Source: Gordonia hongkongensis (GTDB taxonomy: Bacteria; Actinomycetota; Actinomycetes; Mycobacteriales; Mycobacteriaceae). From it: a DNA stretch of 64,000 bases. Below the pieces are notes generated by a model. It worked only from the letters and a program-made list of their open reading frames with translations. It was not told the origin of the DNA and did not search any database. The DNA is taken from positions 1 through 64,000 of the forward strand of contig NZ_CP095553.1 of NCBI RefSeq assembly GCF_023078355.1, read 5' to 3'. This document shows, in pieces, positions 8,014 through 18,204 of the stretch. The first letter of the stretch is position 1; each line of letters begins with the position of its first letter. The position numbers were made by a program, and so were the translations under genes.

Positions 8014-8466
8014 GTGGAACCACGTGCCCTCGTACGACTATTCAACCTCTCCGGAGCTGCCCGCATGCCCGTCATCGCTGAGGGTCTGCCCGCGATCGCC
8101 GAGCACGTCGCGGTCCTGACCGCCGACGCCGCGTTGCTGCGGGAGTCCGGCCGGCACCGGTCGGCCAAGGTGATCGAGCTTCTGGCTGATGAACAGGCGG
8201 GGTTGGCGATGATGCTGTTCGACGTCATCCGGGCCGGGAAGATCGCCAACGACAGGCTGGCAGCGCTACAGGGTCGGTTCTACGACCACCGGGCCCGAGC
8301 GATCTATGTTGCGGCGTATGAGGCCAGGCTGGATGACCTCGTCGAGGCGCAGCGATACGTCGACTTCTACCGCGACAGACGCTATCTCGACGGTCCGAAC
8401 GACGTCGACTGGATCTTCGCATTATCTGTAGTTAGAGAGAATATCGACGGTTTAGATGCGTGTTGA
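8014..8466 (+). CDS. AbiV-like HEPN protein
   Basis: 150 residues. The segment DAALLRESGRHRSAKVIELL followed by ADEQAGLAMML matches the AbiV HEPN family pattern (DA-LL-x-x-GR...A-x-x-LA-x-EE). AbiV proteins act in abortive infection against phage in lactococci; the role here is inferred. RFYDHRARA may supply the basic/His part of a HEPN motif, but a canonical RX4-6H is not clear. The start is GTG 8014. It lies directly before an XRE/ImmA unit, so a small defence cluster is plausible. Confidence 0.55.
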   Translation: MEPRALVRLFNLSGAARMPVIAEGLPAIAEHVAVLTADAALLRESGRHRSAKVIELLADEQAGLAMMLFDVIRAGKIANDRLAALQGRFYDHRARAIYVAAYEARLDDLVEAQRYVDFYRDRRYLDGPNDVDWIFALSVVRENIDGLDAC

Positions 8467-8475
8467 GCTGGGATT

Positions 8476-8507
8476 ATACCTATGTGGACATGTATCCTAT
8501 TAGGTAT
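8476..8507. promoter_or_regulatory. nested palindrome, probable operator
   Basis: ATACCTA (8476-8482) and TAGGTAT (8501-8507) form an inverted repeat around a second near-palindrome GGACATGTATCC. It lies ~80 bp before the unit that contains an XRE-type regulator and is a likely autoregulatory operator/promoter. Confidence 0.5.
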
Positions 8508-8584
8508 GCAGTTGTCAGAGAATCTTCCGACACACCGGCGTGGCGGCGTGACTGATGTAGCAAAGTGGGGGGAATATTTCCCGC

Positions 8585-9301
8585 ATGCCGCTACACGACA
8601 ACCCGCAAGAACTGATCGAGCAGTTGGTGGTGCAGCACTCGCAGGTGCTGTCCGAGCTGCACGGGGATCTGATCGCCCGTCTGGGCGAGGTCGACGACAG
8701 ATTCGTGGACCAGGACGACACCCCTCGACGAATCTCGGTCTCGGCCATATTGCTGGAGACTGTGCTGATGTCGCGGCGCCGTCGCCAGAGCGAGGAGTCG
8801 ACGCTGCAATGCAAGGGCAGCAACGGGTTCAGTATCTTGCTGTACGACGGACGGGGCACCGAGATACGAGTGCGGCGTCATCCGACGGGTCCGGACGGCG
8901 AGTTGCTGCCGCTGTCGACCTACCAGCCAGGCGGGATGCAGATGAGCTTCGACGACGAGCTGGGGGCGCCGATCGTCGACGAGTCGTTCGAGGGGCCTAT
9001 CGCCCCTTCGGGCTATCGATTGTATGTGTTGTGGTGGCCGGGAAGTCTGGCACTGGGTGGAGCGGTCCTGGCGGCGGGCGTGTTGACCAAGTACGACGAG
9101 ATTCTTTATGCGACAACACCGTTGCCTTCGCCGGTGATGGAAGAGCGGACGACGTCGACAGGCATGGCCGGTGCAGTCGCAGGGAGTGTGCCGACGATCG
9201 CAGCGGCGCTGACGACGCCACCTCGTCGCCGCCGGTCCGACGAGGATTTCGCCGACGTGTCGGGTGCCGACGAGCACACCGGTTCGGCGGATCCGTCGTA
9301 G
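8585..9301 (+). CDS. hypothetical partner of the ImmA/XRE gene
   Basis: 238 residues, beta-rich middle, disordered basic/acidic tail (PPRRRRSDEDF). No family recognised. ATG 8585 has GGGGGG 12 bases upstream, and that site lies in a small inverted repeat (GGGAATATTTCCC), so translation may be structure-sensitive. It ends 64 bp before the ImmA/IrrE-type gene and is probably co-transcribed with it. Confidence 0.6.
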   Translation: MPLHDNPQELIEQLVVQHSQVLSELHGDLIARLGEVDDRFVDQDDTPRRISVSAILLETVLMSRRRRQSEESTLQCKGSNGFSILLYDGRGTEIRVRRHPTGPDGELLPLSTYQPGGMQMSFDDELGAPIVDESFEGPIAPSGYRLYVLWWPGSLALGGAVLAAGVLTKYDEILYATTPLPSPVMEERTTSTGMAGAVAGSVPTIAAALTTPPRRRRSDEDFADVSGADEHTGSADPS

Positions 9302-9365
9302 GCATCGGGCAAGGTGGTAGGCGCACGAATGGCCCCCAAGCTGATGTTGTTGAATCGAGCGCACA

Positions 9366-10610
9366 ATGATCGAGATTTTTGGGGCCCGGGTACGGCAAGC
9401 GCGTGTGTTGCGGCGGTTAACGGCAACGTCGTTTGCCGACTTGATGGGCTGGACGAATGTTCGTCAGGCGAAGCTGGAGAAGTCGTCGGTGATGCTGTTC
9501 ACCGATGATGAGGTGGAGTCTATGGCGAGGATATTGCGTTTCCCGACAGCATTTTTCGGTTCTGAGCCGCGTACTCGGGTGGCGACATCGGATTTGTTGT
9601 TCAGGGCTCCGAAGTCGATGACGAAAAGCGAGCAGGAGTCTTTGGCTGTGTTCGCGTCGCTGACGGGCGACTTCCTCGAGGACCTGGACGCGCAGGCGAA
9701 GTTGCCGCCGGTGCGGCTGCCGTCGGTTGGTTCTCGCGGCGAGCAGATGCCGGTAGCGCTGGCCGCAGCTGCGGTACGCGATGTGATGGGCCTCGATCGC
9801 CACGAGGAGATCGATGACCTGATGTACGAAGTTGAGCGTATTGGCGCACCGATTGTTGTACGTCGACGCATGGCCGGCGAGTGGGAGAGCGACTTCGCGG
9901 CGACGTCCTCGCGCACCGAACGTCATCAGGGATACTCGACGTGGGTGGGTCAGCACCGGGATCGGCCGTTGCTGGTGTTGCGGGAATCGGAGTCGTGGGA
10001 ACGTACTCGGTTCACCGTCGCGCACGAGTTGGGACACCTGGTTCTGCACTCAGGACGCTCGTGTGACGTGGGTTCCGAGCAAGAGCAGGAAGCGAATCGT
10101 TTCGCTACGGAGTTTCTCGCGCCCCGGGAAGCGATCGCTGCGGAGTTACCGAAAGCGATGTCGCTGCTGAACCTCAAGCCGCTCAAGGACAAGTGGGGAT
10201 TGTCGCTGGGTGCGTTGATCCGTCACCTCAACGACACCGGGTTGATCGACTCGAAGCGGGCCGACATGCTCAACCGGCAGATGCGTACTCGGAAGAATCC
10301 GGCGACCGGGCATTCGTGGAGTATGACCGAGCCTGGGTGGGATGAGCGTGTCGTGGAGCGGCCGCGGCTAATCTCGAAGTGGGTGGAACGCTGCTACGGG
10401 ACGGTGTCGGTACCGATGCTCGCCGCACGCGACGCGAACGTGTTGGCTCCCGATGTGTTGGAGTGGTTGCTCGCGCTGCAGCGATCAGCGCCACCGTCAC
10501 GACCCGTGCACTCCAGGCAGTCGATGTTGGTTGCCGAACCGTATGATCCGGAGTTCACGCCTCTTGCCCCGATCACCGATCTGGATTTGTGGCGCGACCG
10601 CCATGCCTGA
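9366..10610 (+). CDS. XRE-family regulator with ImmA/IrrE metallopeptidase domain
   Basis: 414 residues. An N-terminal helix-turn-helix (~1-55) is followed by an IrrE/ImmA (DUF955) zinc-peptidase domain with HELGH (coded near 10,022) and a downstream Glu in the EQEANRFATEFLAP motif. Such proteins typically cleave a repressor in response to stress or mobile-element induction. The partner is probably the 8585 product or the repressor of the neighbouring element. A tail of ~120 residues is of unknown use. Confidence 0.8.
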   Translation: MIEIFGARVRQARVLRRLTATSFADLMGWTNVRQAKLEKSSVMLFTDDEVESMARILRFPTAFFGSEPRTRVATSDLLFRAPKSMTKSEQESLAVFASLTGDFLEDLDAQAKLPPVRLPSVGSRGEQMPVALAAAAVRDVMGLDRHEEIDDLMYEVERIGAPIVVRRRMAGEWESDFAATSSRTERHQGYSTWVGQHRDRPLLVLRESESWERTRFTVAHELGHLVLHSGRSCDVGSEQEQEANRFATEFLAPREAIAAELPKAMSLLNLKPLKDKWGLSLGALIRHLNDTGLIDSKRADMLNRQMRTRKNPATGHSWSMTEPGWDERVVERPRLISKWVERCYGTVSVPMLAARDANVLAPDVLEWLLALQRSAPPSRPVHSRQSMLVAEPYDPEFTPLAPITDLDLWRDRHA

Positions 10611-10625
10611 CAGTTCAGGGGTGTG

Positions 10626-11840
10626 ATGGCGGTGGCGAAGGTCCAGCGAATGGTGTTGCCGGACGGGAAGGTGTCCTACACCGTGGTCGGTTCGAATCGC
10701 CTCACGATCACCGAGGCCCGCGAGTATCTGCGGTTCCTCGTTGAGGCTGGCGCATCGCCGAACACAGTGAAAAGTTACGCCTACGGGCTGGCCGCGTGGT
10801 GGACGGTGCTCGATCACACCGGTCACAAGTTCGACGACTTTCCGACCACGTTGTTCGGTAGCTACCTGTCCTACCTGCGTACCGGTGATCTACCCGGAAC
10901 CACACGCATCGGCACACCCGATGAGTCGCGCGGGATGGCAGCGGCGTCACTGCAGCCCCGTGGTGCGGCGGTGTTGTCGATGTACAAGTACTTCGCCGAC
11001 GCCCACGACCTGCTCACCCCGTACCGTCGGCTGTTCTCCTCACATGCCCGTGCCGCCCGGCGTAATCCGTACGCAGGGTTCTTGACCGGTATCGGGCCGC
11101 GCCGACAACACGAGCAACCTATCTACCGGCGTAGGTCACCCAACCGCACGGAGACACCGGTGTTGTTGCCGCAGCAGGTGATAACGATCCTTGATTCGTG
11201 CTCGACCCAACAGTCCGGGACGTGGACAGGTAGCGCGGCCGGACTACGGGATCGTCTGTTCTTCGCGGTGTTAGCCGAGACGGGCATGCGGATGGGTGAG
11301 GCATTGAGTTTGCGCCATCACGACTTCCACATCAGTGGTGGTGGCACACCGTATGTGCAGATCGTCGACCGCGGCGACCATCCACATGGGATGCGTGCGA
11401 AGTCGGGTGGTCGTCGCATCTTCATCGGTGACGACCTCGTCGGGATCTACAGCGAGTTCGTGTGGCAACTCGTTGCGCAAGGCGCTGATGTGGTGGTCGA
11501 CGACCTGTCGACCCATTTCGTATTCGTCAACCTCGTGCGCGGTGAGAAGTATGCGGCGATGCGCCCGGAAACGGTGTACGACAAGGTCGATGCCATCAAG
11601 GCCACCCATTCGGACTTGCCCGCCGAGTGGACACCGCACTGGTTTCGCCACACCCACGCAACCGCATTGCTGCTCAGCGGCGCTCCGCCGCATGTGGTGA
11701 TGCGCAGGCTTGGCCACGCCGATGTGCAAACAACGCTGTCGATCTACGGGTGGGTGACCGAGGACGCAGAGATGCGGTCGGTCGGGCAGTGGAAGAGCTA
11801 TGTCGCCGGGTGGAAAGGCCTTCATGAGCAACATCAGTGA
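10626..11840 (+). CDS. tnpA: Tn554-type tyrosine recombinase TnpA
   Basis: 404 residues. An N-terminal SAM-like core-binding domain (TVKSYAYGLAAWW) precedes a catalytic domain with Arg in ETGMRMGEALSL, HWFRHTHAT (H-x-x-R region), LGHADVQTT and the nucleophile in LSIYGW. It overlaps tnpB by 17 bp, and tnpC follows tnpB, which is the order of Tn554-family transposons. ATG 10626 is preferred to GTG 10623. Confidence 0.85.
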   Translation: MAVAKVQRMVLPDGKVSYTVVGSNRLTITEAREYLRFLVEAGASPNTVKSYAYGLAAWWTVLDHTGHKFDDFPTTLFGSYLSYLRTGDLPGTTRIGTPDESRGMAAASLQPRGAAVLSMYKYFADAHDLLTPYRRLFSSHARAARRNPYAGFLTGIGPRRQHEQPIYRRRSPNRTETPVLLPQQVITILDSCSTQQSGTWTGSAAGLRDRLFFAVLAETGMRMGEALSLRHHDFHISGGGTPYVQIVDRGDHPHGMRAKSGGRRIFIGDDLVGIYSEFVWQLVAQGADVVVDDLSTHFVFVNLVRGEKYAAMRPETVYDKVDAIKATHSDLPAEWTPHWFRHTHATALLLSGAPPHVVMRRLGHADVQTTLSIYGWVTEDAEMRSVGQWKSYVAGWKGLHEQHQ

Positions 11841-14069
11841 CCGTCGCCGCGCAGCGACGTCACACCAGCCCTCTGCAGTCGAGATTTCCACGAACTGGAC
11901 GCGTGAATGGGCGCGGGTGCCCGAAGCCTGGCGCACGCTGATCATTCGGGTCGACGCCCGCGAGGACCTGGTCGCGTTGTTCGTACAGAACTACCGATTC
12001 CGCGGCCGCACCATCGATTTCACACCCACAGGTGTGCCCGAGCGCATTGTGCAGGAGGTGATGTGGTGGTTGTGGCTGTGCGGGCGGGAAGGTATCCGCA
12101 AGATTGAGCCGTCGACGTTGAAGTGGTGCTCACGCACTCTGACGACGGCGGTCGCCGGTTTCCGCCGCGACCACGGCCGTGATCCCGACAGCATCACCGA
12201 CATGGAGGTGGGTGCGCTGCTGCGGGTGGCGTTGAAGGGGTTCGAGCAGCGCAACGGACGGCTACCCTCGACCTACTCCCGCCGCAACATCACCTATCTG
12301 GTCGAGTCGATGCACCTCTATCTGTCGGTGCGGTGCACTGACAAATCGTGGTGGCAACACGACATCTGGGATTTACGCGCCGATGCCCGTATCCCCGTCC
12401 GCGAACATGAACCGTTCCACGACCACAATGTCGTGCTCAGCGACATCGAACCCGGATGGTTGAGAGAGGGCGTCAGATTCTGGTTGAGTACCTGCCTGAC
12501 CGGTGAACTGCTGCGATGGACATCGCTGAGTGATCGCGCCCGAGGGATGGCGCGGCACCTGGGTCCGTTCCTTACATCTAAGGCGATCACCAGTCCGGTG
12601 ATCAGCTCCGACCGGGCAGTGCTGCGTCAAACGTTCCGCGACTACACCGCCTACCTGGAGTCACAGGAGGGGCAATCGCGTCCGGGTAAACCGCTCACCC
12701 AAAACGCCATCGACAATGCGCGGTCACGCGCCCAGTCGTTCTATGCGTTCATGGCCGACAACGCCGAAGAGGCTGCCGCGGTGACCGGCGATCAACGGTG
12801 GGCGAAGTTGACAGACTCGCACACCCGCTTGTGGGGCCCTGCATTTCGTCCCGGACGGCGCAAGAACACACGAGAACTCACCTGGTACTCGACCGCAGAC
12901 CTGCAGCAGATGCTCAACTACCTCGATGTGCTGGCCGCAGATCTGGGTCACCCGGTCAGCATCACCCACCCCGACGGAACCATATCCCTGGTGGCCGGCC
13001 TCGGTGATCCGCAAGCGGCTCGTACGTGGCTGCTGCAGGCGCTGACAGGTCGCCGGGCCTCGGAGATCCTTATGCTCGATTTCGATCCTCTGGAGGCCAT
13101 TGCGGGCCAGAAACCCCCGACCCCGATGACCCCGACGCGTTCGTGGCGAAGCTGCGGTACCAGCAGACCAAAGTTGACGGCGTCCTACCGACCATCCTCG
13201 TCGAGCAAGCCGTCGTGAACGTGGTCACCGAGCAGCAAGACTGGTTGCGCGCCCGCTACCCCGATGTGGAGTCGAAGTATCTGTTCCTCGGGTTGCGTCA
13301 CCATAATCAGGGCCAACTGCCCCGCAGCTATCACTCCTACGGTGAGAAGCTGCGTCAACTCGACAAAATTCACGGCCTCGTCGACGCCGCCGGGCACCGG
13401 TTGCAATTCTCGCAAACACATCGGCTGCGCCACACCCGTGCCACCGAACTCCTCAACGACGGTGTACCCATTCACGTCGTACAGCGGTACCTCGGGCACG
13501 CCTCCCCGGAGATGACGCTGCGATACGCCGCCACCCTAGAAGCGACCGCCGAAGCAGAATTCCTCAAGCACAAGAAGATTGGCGCCTCGGGAGCAGACAT
13601 CGGGATCAGTCCGTCGGACATCTACGACATGACCCAGCTCTCGCAACGCACCGACCGCGTGCTGCCCAACGGAGTGTGCCTGCTGCCGCCGCTGAAATCC
13701 TGCGACAAGGGCAACGCATGCCTGACCTGCGGTCACTTCGCTACCGATGCAACCCATCTCGATGAACTCACCGATCAACGCCGCAAGACCCTCACCCTCA
13801 TCGACGTGCGTCGCCGCCAGTACCACGAACGCACCGGCCGCGAACTCACCGATGACAACGTGTGGATCCACGAACGTCGCCGCGAACTCGCCTCACTCGA
13901 CGCAATCATCAACCGTCTACACGCAGAGTCCGAACAGATAGTCGCCGGGGCCGGTACCGCTCAGCGCTTACCGCTGCTGCAGATCAAGACTCGCGGCAGC
14001 CATGAATCTGCCCTCCGCAAAGCCGACTCCAGCGAACCTAACGATCAGCGCGGCCAGGAGACAAAGTGA
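11824..14069 (+). pseudogene. tnpB: Tn554-type tyrosine recombinase TnpB, frame-disrupted
   Basis: The N-terminal frame runs from ATG 11824 to the catalytic Arg region (TGRRASEILML). It then breaks near 13,108-13,118 at a CCCCC run. The rest continues in the -1 frame with THRLRHTRATEL, YLGHASPEMTLRYA and the Cys cluster CDKGNACLTCGHF. Adding one base restores a 748-residue protein of usual family form. The break separates the first catalytic Arg from the H-x-x-R and Tyr. It is either a true mutation, a sequencing deletion or (least likely) programmed frameshifting. Confidence 0.8.
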
Positions 14070-14470
14070 GTCCAGCCGTGCCGCCACCACCAGGCGAGAA
14101 AGCTCGACTCGGTCTGGCCCGCTACCGCAAACACCGGTCGGCAGCCAAACGCCACGACATCGAGAAAGCGGTACGCGCCCTGCGCAAAGCAGGGGCCCCC
14201 ATCTCCGTGGCAGCCGTCGCTGAGAAGGCCAACGTCTCACGCAACACGATCTACAAGCACAAAGACATCCTCGCCACGATCGACCAGTACCGCACCCACC
14301 CGGTCAACACCAACGAAAGCAGTCCGTCCCCACGAGAATCATCGGTCGTGGCTGCTCTGCGTCGCAAACTTGCCGCCACGCAAGCAGAGAACGCTGCACT
14401 CAAAGCTGCAGTCGCAGAACGTGACACAACGATCGCGATCCTCTACGGCCAACTCGATCAACGCCAGTGA
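14066..14470 (+). CDS. tnpC: Tn554-type TnpC (DUF6262)
   Basis: 134 residues. The N-terminal KARLGLARYRKHRS...VSRNTIYKHK is a helix-turn-helix followed by a C-terminal coiled coil (AALRRKLAATQAENAALK), as in the accessory TnpC of Tn554-like elements, which affects orientation and efficiency of transposition. GTG 14066 overlaps the tnpB stop. Confidence 0.8.
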   Translation: MSPAVPPPPGEKARLGLARYRKHRSAAKRHDIEKAVRALRKAGAPISVAAVAEKANVSRNTIYKHKDILATIDQYRTHPVNTNESSPSPRESSVVAALRRKLAATQAENAALKAAVAERDTTIAILYGQLDQRQ

Positions 14471-14579
14471 AACCGCCATAGGCAGCGATCGCCGCCCCCT
14501 TCACCTAGCGCGGCACCATCATCGAAACCGGCCCAGATACCAGCTTGCCCACGCTCAGTCCGAAGGCCGGTAGTACAGC

Positions 14580-14918
14580 CTAGAAACGGATGTGCCGGAT
14601 ACCGACCCCAACACGACGCAGCTGGTATCGAGTCGCGCCCAGTCGAGAGTGCTCGAGCGGCAGGTTGAGGTCATGTGCGATCTGCTCGACCACTTCATCA
14701 ACACTCAGGCCATCTGTGGGCAGATGGGTCGCAAACCTGGAGTCCTGCAGAGCAGCAACGCAACGCTCTGCCTGCTGCATCGCCCACGTCTCATCAGCGC
14801 CGATCAATCGCCCGAGAACAGACGCTAGTCGAGACCTCAAGCGCCTATGAATCACCTCAACCGATGCGGTCAACGCGAAATGACGCACATCAATACCTTC
14901 GTCGCGCAGACCCCCAAC
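14580..14918 (-). pseudogene. TmrB-like NTPase, C-terminal half
   Basis: The minus strand codes for VRHFALTASVEVIHRRL...THLPTDGLSVDEVV, the C-terminal pattern of TmrB-type P-loop proteins. Upstream residues GGLRDEGID precede it. The 5' half of the gene is at 22,071-22,346; removing the composite element and one AAC copy joins them in frame (…FDEVV-GGLRDEGIDVRHF…). The gene is therefore interrupted, and its product is presumably inactive. Confidence 0.85.
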
Positions 14919-15779
14919 GGGCCTTGACCCCGGATCGTGGACACGATGTCATTTCGGTTATGCCGCTTCCGTGAGGGTAGCTGATCTCGCGGCCGCGTAG
15001 GTGTTCTCGTAGCTGTTCGGGGTGATCTGGCCGATCGCGGAGTGGCGTCGGCGCGTGTTGTATCGGTTCGTCCACCGGAACACGGCCCGGTGGGCGGTGG
15101 CTTGATCGGGGAACGCCGACGCGCCTTGGAGGAGCTCGCGTTTGAGCGCGGCGTTGAAGCTCTCGGCCAGCGAGTTGTCGGCGCTCGTGCCCACCGCGCC
15201 CATGGACTGGGTCACCTTGAGCTGCTCGCAGAGTGCTGCGTAGGCTTTCGACGCGTAGACCGAGCCGTGGTCGCTGTGGAACACTGCGCCGGCCAGCGAT
15301 CCGCGGTCGCGGTGCGCGCCGCGGAGAGCGCCTTCGACGAGTTCGGTGCGCATGTGGTCGGCGACCTGCCAGCCGGCGAGCTTGCGCGACCCGAGGTCGA
15401 TGCAGGTCGCCAGATACAGGTTGCTGCCGTCATCGATGGGGAGGTAGGTGATATCGCCGACATACCTGCGGTTCGGCTCCCCGGTGCTGAAGTCCCGCCC
15501 GATCAGGTCGGGGAACTTCCGTCCGGACTGGTCAGGGATCGTGGTCTTCACCCGGCGGCGCAGTCGGATCCGAGCTTGTCGACCCATTCCTTCAACGCAC
15601 CACGGGAGATCCCCAAATCGGCCGCGATCGCTTTCAGCGTCGCGCCCGGCGTGGACTCGTACAAATCCACCGCACGCTGCCGGAACTCGTCCGTGTAGTT
15701 CTTCCTTGCCATCCCTCAGATTCTCGCTTCCCCAGCATCGTGCTGGAATCAGCGTGTCCAAGATCAGGGGTCAAGCCCC
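14919..15779 (-). mobile_element. IS3-family copy with internal deletion (orfA start fused to orfB end)
   Basis: The 861-bp copy keeps both ends (right end 15779). orfA begins at ATG 15712 and stops matching near 15565. The C-terminal part of orfB follows (to the stop at 14958), with the DDE residues in GDITYLP, FHSDHGS and SLAESFNAALKREL. The orfB remnant lies in the -1 frame relative to orfA, as usual for IS3 fusions, but the helix-rich N-terminal part of orfB is missing. It probably cannot transpose by itself. Confidence 0.8.
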
Positions 15780-15926
15780 GGCGCATTCTGACATCTTGTT
15801 GGCACTGCATGTCAGCGACACTCATCAGCGGGCGTGCATACGATGGGATACGGCCAGCCGTCTTGGACACAAGCGCTTTCTAGGCCGATGGCCGCCCGAG
15901 ATCACCACCAACCCAAGGAGATCGAC

Positions 15927-17120
15927 ATGGCAAACGGCAATCGTGCAGTACTGTTCGACAGCCCGAAACACATGAAAGTCGAGGAACTCGACTTCCCCAA
16001 GTTGGAGATGCCGAATGGCAAGAAGGCGCCACATGGCGCCATCCTGAAGATGGTCGCGACGAACATTTGCGGCAGCGACCTACACATCTACCGTGGGTCC
16101 TTTCCCGTTCCCCAGGGCATGGTCATGGGACACGAGATGACCGGCGAGGTCGTCGAGGTCGGCCCGGACGTGGAGTTTCTGACCGAGGGCGATCTGGTCT
16201 CGGTACCGTTCAACGTTGCGTGCGGACGATGTCGAAACTGCCGCGCGCGTCGCACAGAGGTCTGCGAGACGACCAACGCAGATGTGAGTTGCGCCGCCTA
16301 CGGCTTCAATCTCGGAAACTGGGACGGCGGACAGGCCGAATATCTGTTCGTGCCGTACGCCGACTTCCAGCTCCTGCGCTTCCCCGACAAAGACCAGGCC
16401 ATGGAGAAGATCCGAGATCTCGCCTTGCTCTCGGACATTCTGCCGACCGCGTTTCACGGACTCATGGAAGCGGGCGCCAAACCAGGATCCACCGTCTATA
16501 TCGCCGGCGCTGGCCCCGTCGGGCGCTGCGGAGCCGCGGCGGCACGACTGCTCGGGGCCTCGTGCATCATCGTCGGCGACTACCATCAAGACCGGTTGGA
16601 CCTGGTCAAAAGCAACGGCTGCGAGACTATTGATCTCAGTCAAGACATCCCCCTCACCGATCAGATCGAGGCAATCCTCGGCGAGCCCATGGTCGATTGC
16701 GCCGTCGACTATGTCGGCACCGAAGCTCACGGTATCGGTGCTGACGCGCAGTCCATGGACCCCGCAAACGCGATCAATCAGGTTCTCGACGCCACCAGGG
16801 CCGGCGGAGCTACTGGCGTTATCGGCGTCTATGGACCCGACCCACTTGCCGCGTCGAAGGATGAGCAACAGGGCACCTATCCGATCGACTTCGGTAAGGC
16901 CTGGATCAAGTCGCCACGCGTGACGGCAGGGCAGGCACCGATCATGCACTACAACCGCGAACTGATGATGGCCATCCTCTGGGACCGCATGCCCTACCTC
17001 AGCGCAATGCTCAACACCCAGGTCATCAGCCTCGACGAGGCGCCCGCCGCCTACGAGACCTTCGACCAGGGCTCGCCGAACAAATTCATCATCGACCCCC
17101 ACGGGATGCTCTCAGCCTGA
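15927..17120 (+). CDS. fdhA: glutathione-independent formaldehyde dehydrogenase
   Basis: 397 residues, the usual length of the zinc- and NAD-dependent enzyme of Pseudomonas putida type, which oxidises formaldehyde to formate without glutathione and can dismutate aldehydes. Seen are catalytic-zinc ligands in TNICGSD and GHEMTGE, the structural-zinc CGRCRNCRARRTEVC cluster, and the nucleotide-binding GAGPVG. ATG 15927 has AAGGAG seven bases upstream. A strong hairpin follows the gene and an AraC regulator lies next. It is cargo of the composite element. Confidence 0.85.
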   Translation: MANGNRAVLFDSPKHMKVEELDFPKLEMPNGKKAPHGAILKMVATNICGSDLHIYRGSFPVPQGMVMGHEMTGEVVEVGPDVEFLTEGDLVSVPFNVACGRCRNCRARRTEVCETTNADVSCAAYGFNLGNWDGGQAEYLFVPYADFQLLRFPDKDQAMEKIRDLALLSDILPTAFHGLMEAGAKPGSTVYIAGAGPVGRCGAAAARLLGASCIIVGDYHQDRLDLVKSNGCETIDLSQDIPLTDQIEAILGEPMVDCAVDYVGTEAHGIGADAQSMDPANAINQVLDATRAGGATGVIGVYGPDPLAASKDEQQGTYPIDFGKAWIKSPRVTAGQAPIMHYNRELMMAILWDRMPYLSAMLNTQVISLDEAPAAYETFDQGSPNKFIIDPHGMLSA

Positions 17121-17144
17121 GCGCTACCAGCTACCTAGACGTGG

Positions 17145-17184
17145 TCGGCCCTGTGTCTGCACAGAAGCGCAGACACAGGGCCGA
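17145..17184. terminator. 16-bp perfect hairpin after fdhA
   Basis: TCGGCCCTGTGTCTGC and its exact complement GCAGACACAGGGCCGA are separated by an 8-nt loop. It lies 24 bp after the fdhA stop and 46 bp before the AraC gene. A transcription terminator is most likely; an AraC operator is possible. Confidence 0.7.
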
Positions 17185-17229
17185 TGGTTTACTAAAGCGA
17201 GAACCTAACCCACTGGCGGTGATCACGAG

Positions 17230-18204
17230 ATGGTCGATACACACGACATTGAACTCCCAGTGTTCGAACATTGGTCTACGGCCGACACCACCGACGACAC
17301 TATTGGCGACCGATGGGCGCAGATCCGTCGACACAGTTACACCGACGTCGCTACCGATCCCGTTCTTCCAGGCTTCTACGGCGACGTTGCTCTTGGCCGA
17401 TACACCAATTTCACGTTGTCGACCAAGCGCGCCAACGCCGAGGACGCCCGTCGCTCGGCAACCCGCATCGCGCGGGGACATGACGCCGATGAGTATCTCT
17501 TCGCAACGTTCCAGATCCGTGGTAGCTGCCTGATCGAGCAGGCCGACCACACCCACCTCGCCGCACCCGGATCGCTGTTCATCTACGACAGCTCCCTGCC
17601 GTTCCGCATGCGCGCCGATGGACCCTACGAGCAGGTGGTCGTCCAGGTGAGCGCCGATCGCGCCTTCGCACTGGCCGGCATGGACCGCACCACCGATATC
17701 CTCGCCACACCCATGGAGTGTTCTGGAGTTCTCTCCGCTGTGTCTGCATTCTTCACCCAACTGGCCCACTACCAGGCCGACGACCCCGTCGCAGCAGCCC
17801 GACTCGAACCGCACGCAGCCTCATTAGCCGTGTCTTTGCTACGGCTGACTAGCCCCCTACGCCCGCCGGCCGAGATACCCGCGCTCCTTCGTCGCGATCA
17901 AGTAATCGCCTACATTCATGCACACCTCACCGACCCCGACCTCGACGCCGACCGCATCGCCGATGCGGTGAGATTGTCCCGCAGAAGCCTCTACCGACTC
18001 TTTCACGACACCGACTACACGCTCATGGACTACCTGCGCAGGGCCCGCGTTGAAGCCGCACAGAACCTGCTCCGCAACCACCCCACAAAGTCTATTTCTC
18101 ACATCTCGCGGGAAGCGGGCTTCAACGACGAACGCTCGTTCTACCGCACCTTCCGAACCATCACAGGCATGACGCCGAACGACTACCGCGAACAGTTCCA
18201 TTAG
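17230..18204 (+). CDS. AraC-family transcriptional regulator
   Basis: 324 residues. An N-terminal cupin-like ligand-binding half of the AraC_binding_2 type (residues ~50-190) is followed by two helix-turn-helix motifs at the C-terminus (DADRIADAVRLSRRSLYRLF and ISHISREAGFNDERSFYRTF). It probably controls fdhA and/or the downstream redox genes in response to an aldehyde or alcohol; the inducer is not inferable from sequence. The start is ATG 17230. Confidence 0.85.
   Translation: MVDTHDIELPVFEHWSTADTTDDTIGDRWAQIRRHSYTDVATDPVLPGFYGDVALGRYTNFTLSTKRANAEDARRSATRIARGHDADEYLFATFQIRGSCLIEQADHTHLAAPGSLFIYDSSLPFRMRADGPYEQVVVQVSADRAFALAGMDRTTDILATPMECSGVLSAVSAFFTQLAHYQADDPVAAARLEPHAASLAVSLLRLTSPLRPPAEIPALLRRDQVIAYIHAHLTDPDLDADRIADAVRLSRRSLYRLFHDTDYTLMDYLRRARVEAAQNLLRNHPTKSISHISREAGFNDERSFYRTFRTITGMTPNDYREQFH

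Noticed and set aside
6774..8249. One 491-residue minus-strand gene
   Set aside because: Only the part from GTG 7271 has a proper start. The rest overlaps the 7285 gene, a regulatory cassette and the plus-strand AbiV-like gene.
13100..13125. Programmed -1 frameshift in tnpB
   Set aside because: The site (AAACCCCCG) is not a good slippery heptamer in the zero frame, and related genes are normally read in one frame; three similar breaks elsewhere favour error or mutation.
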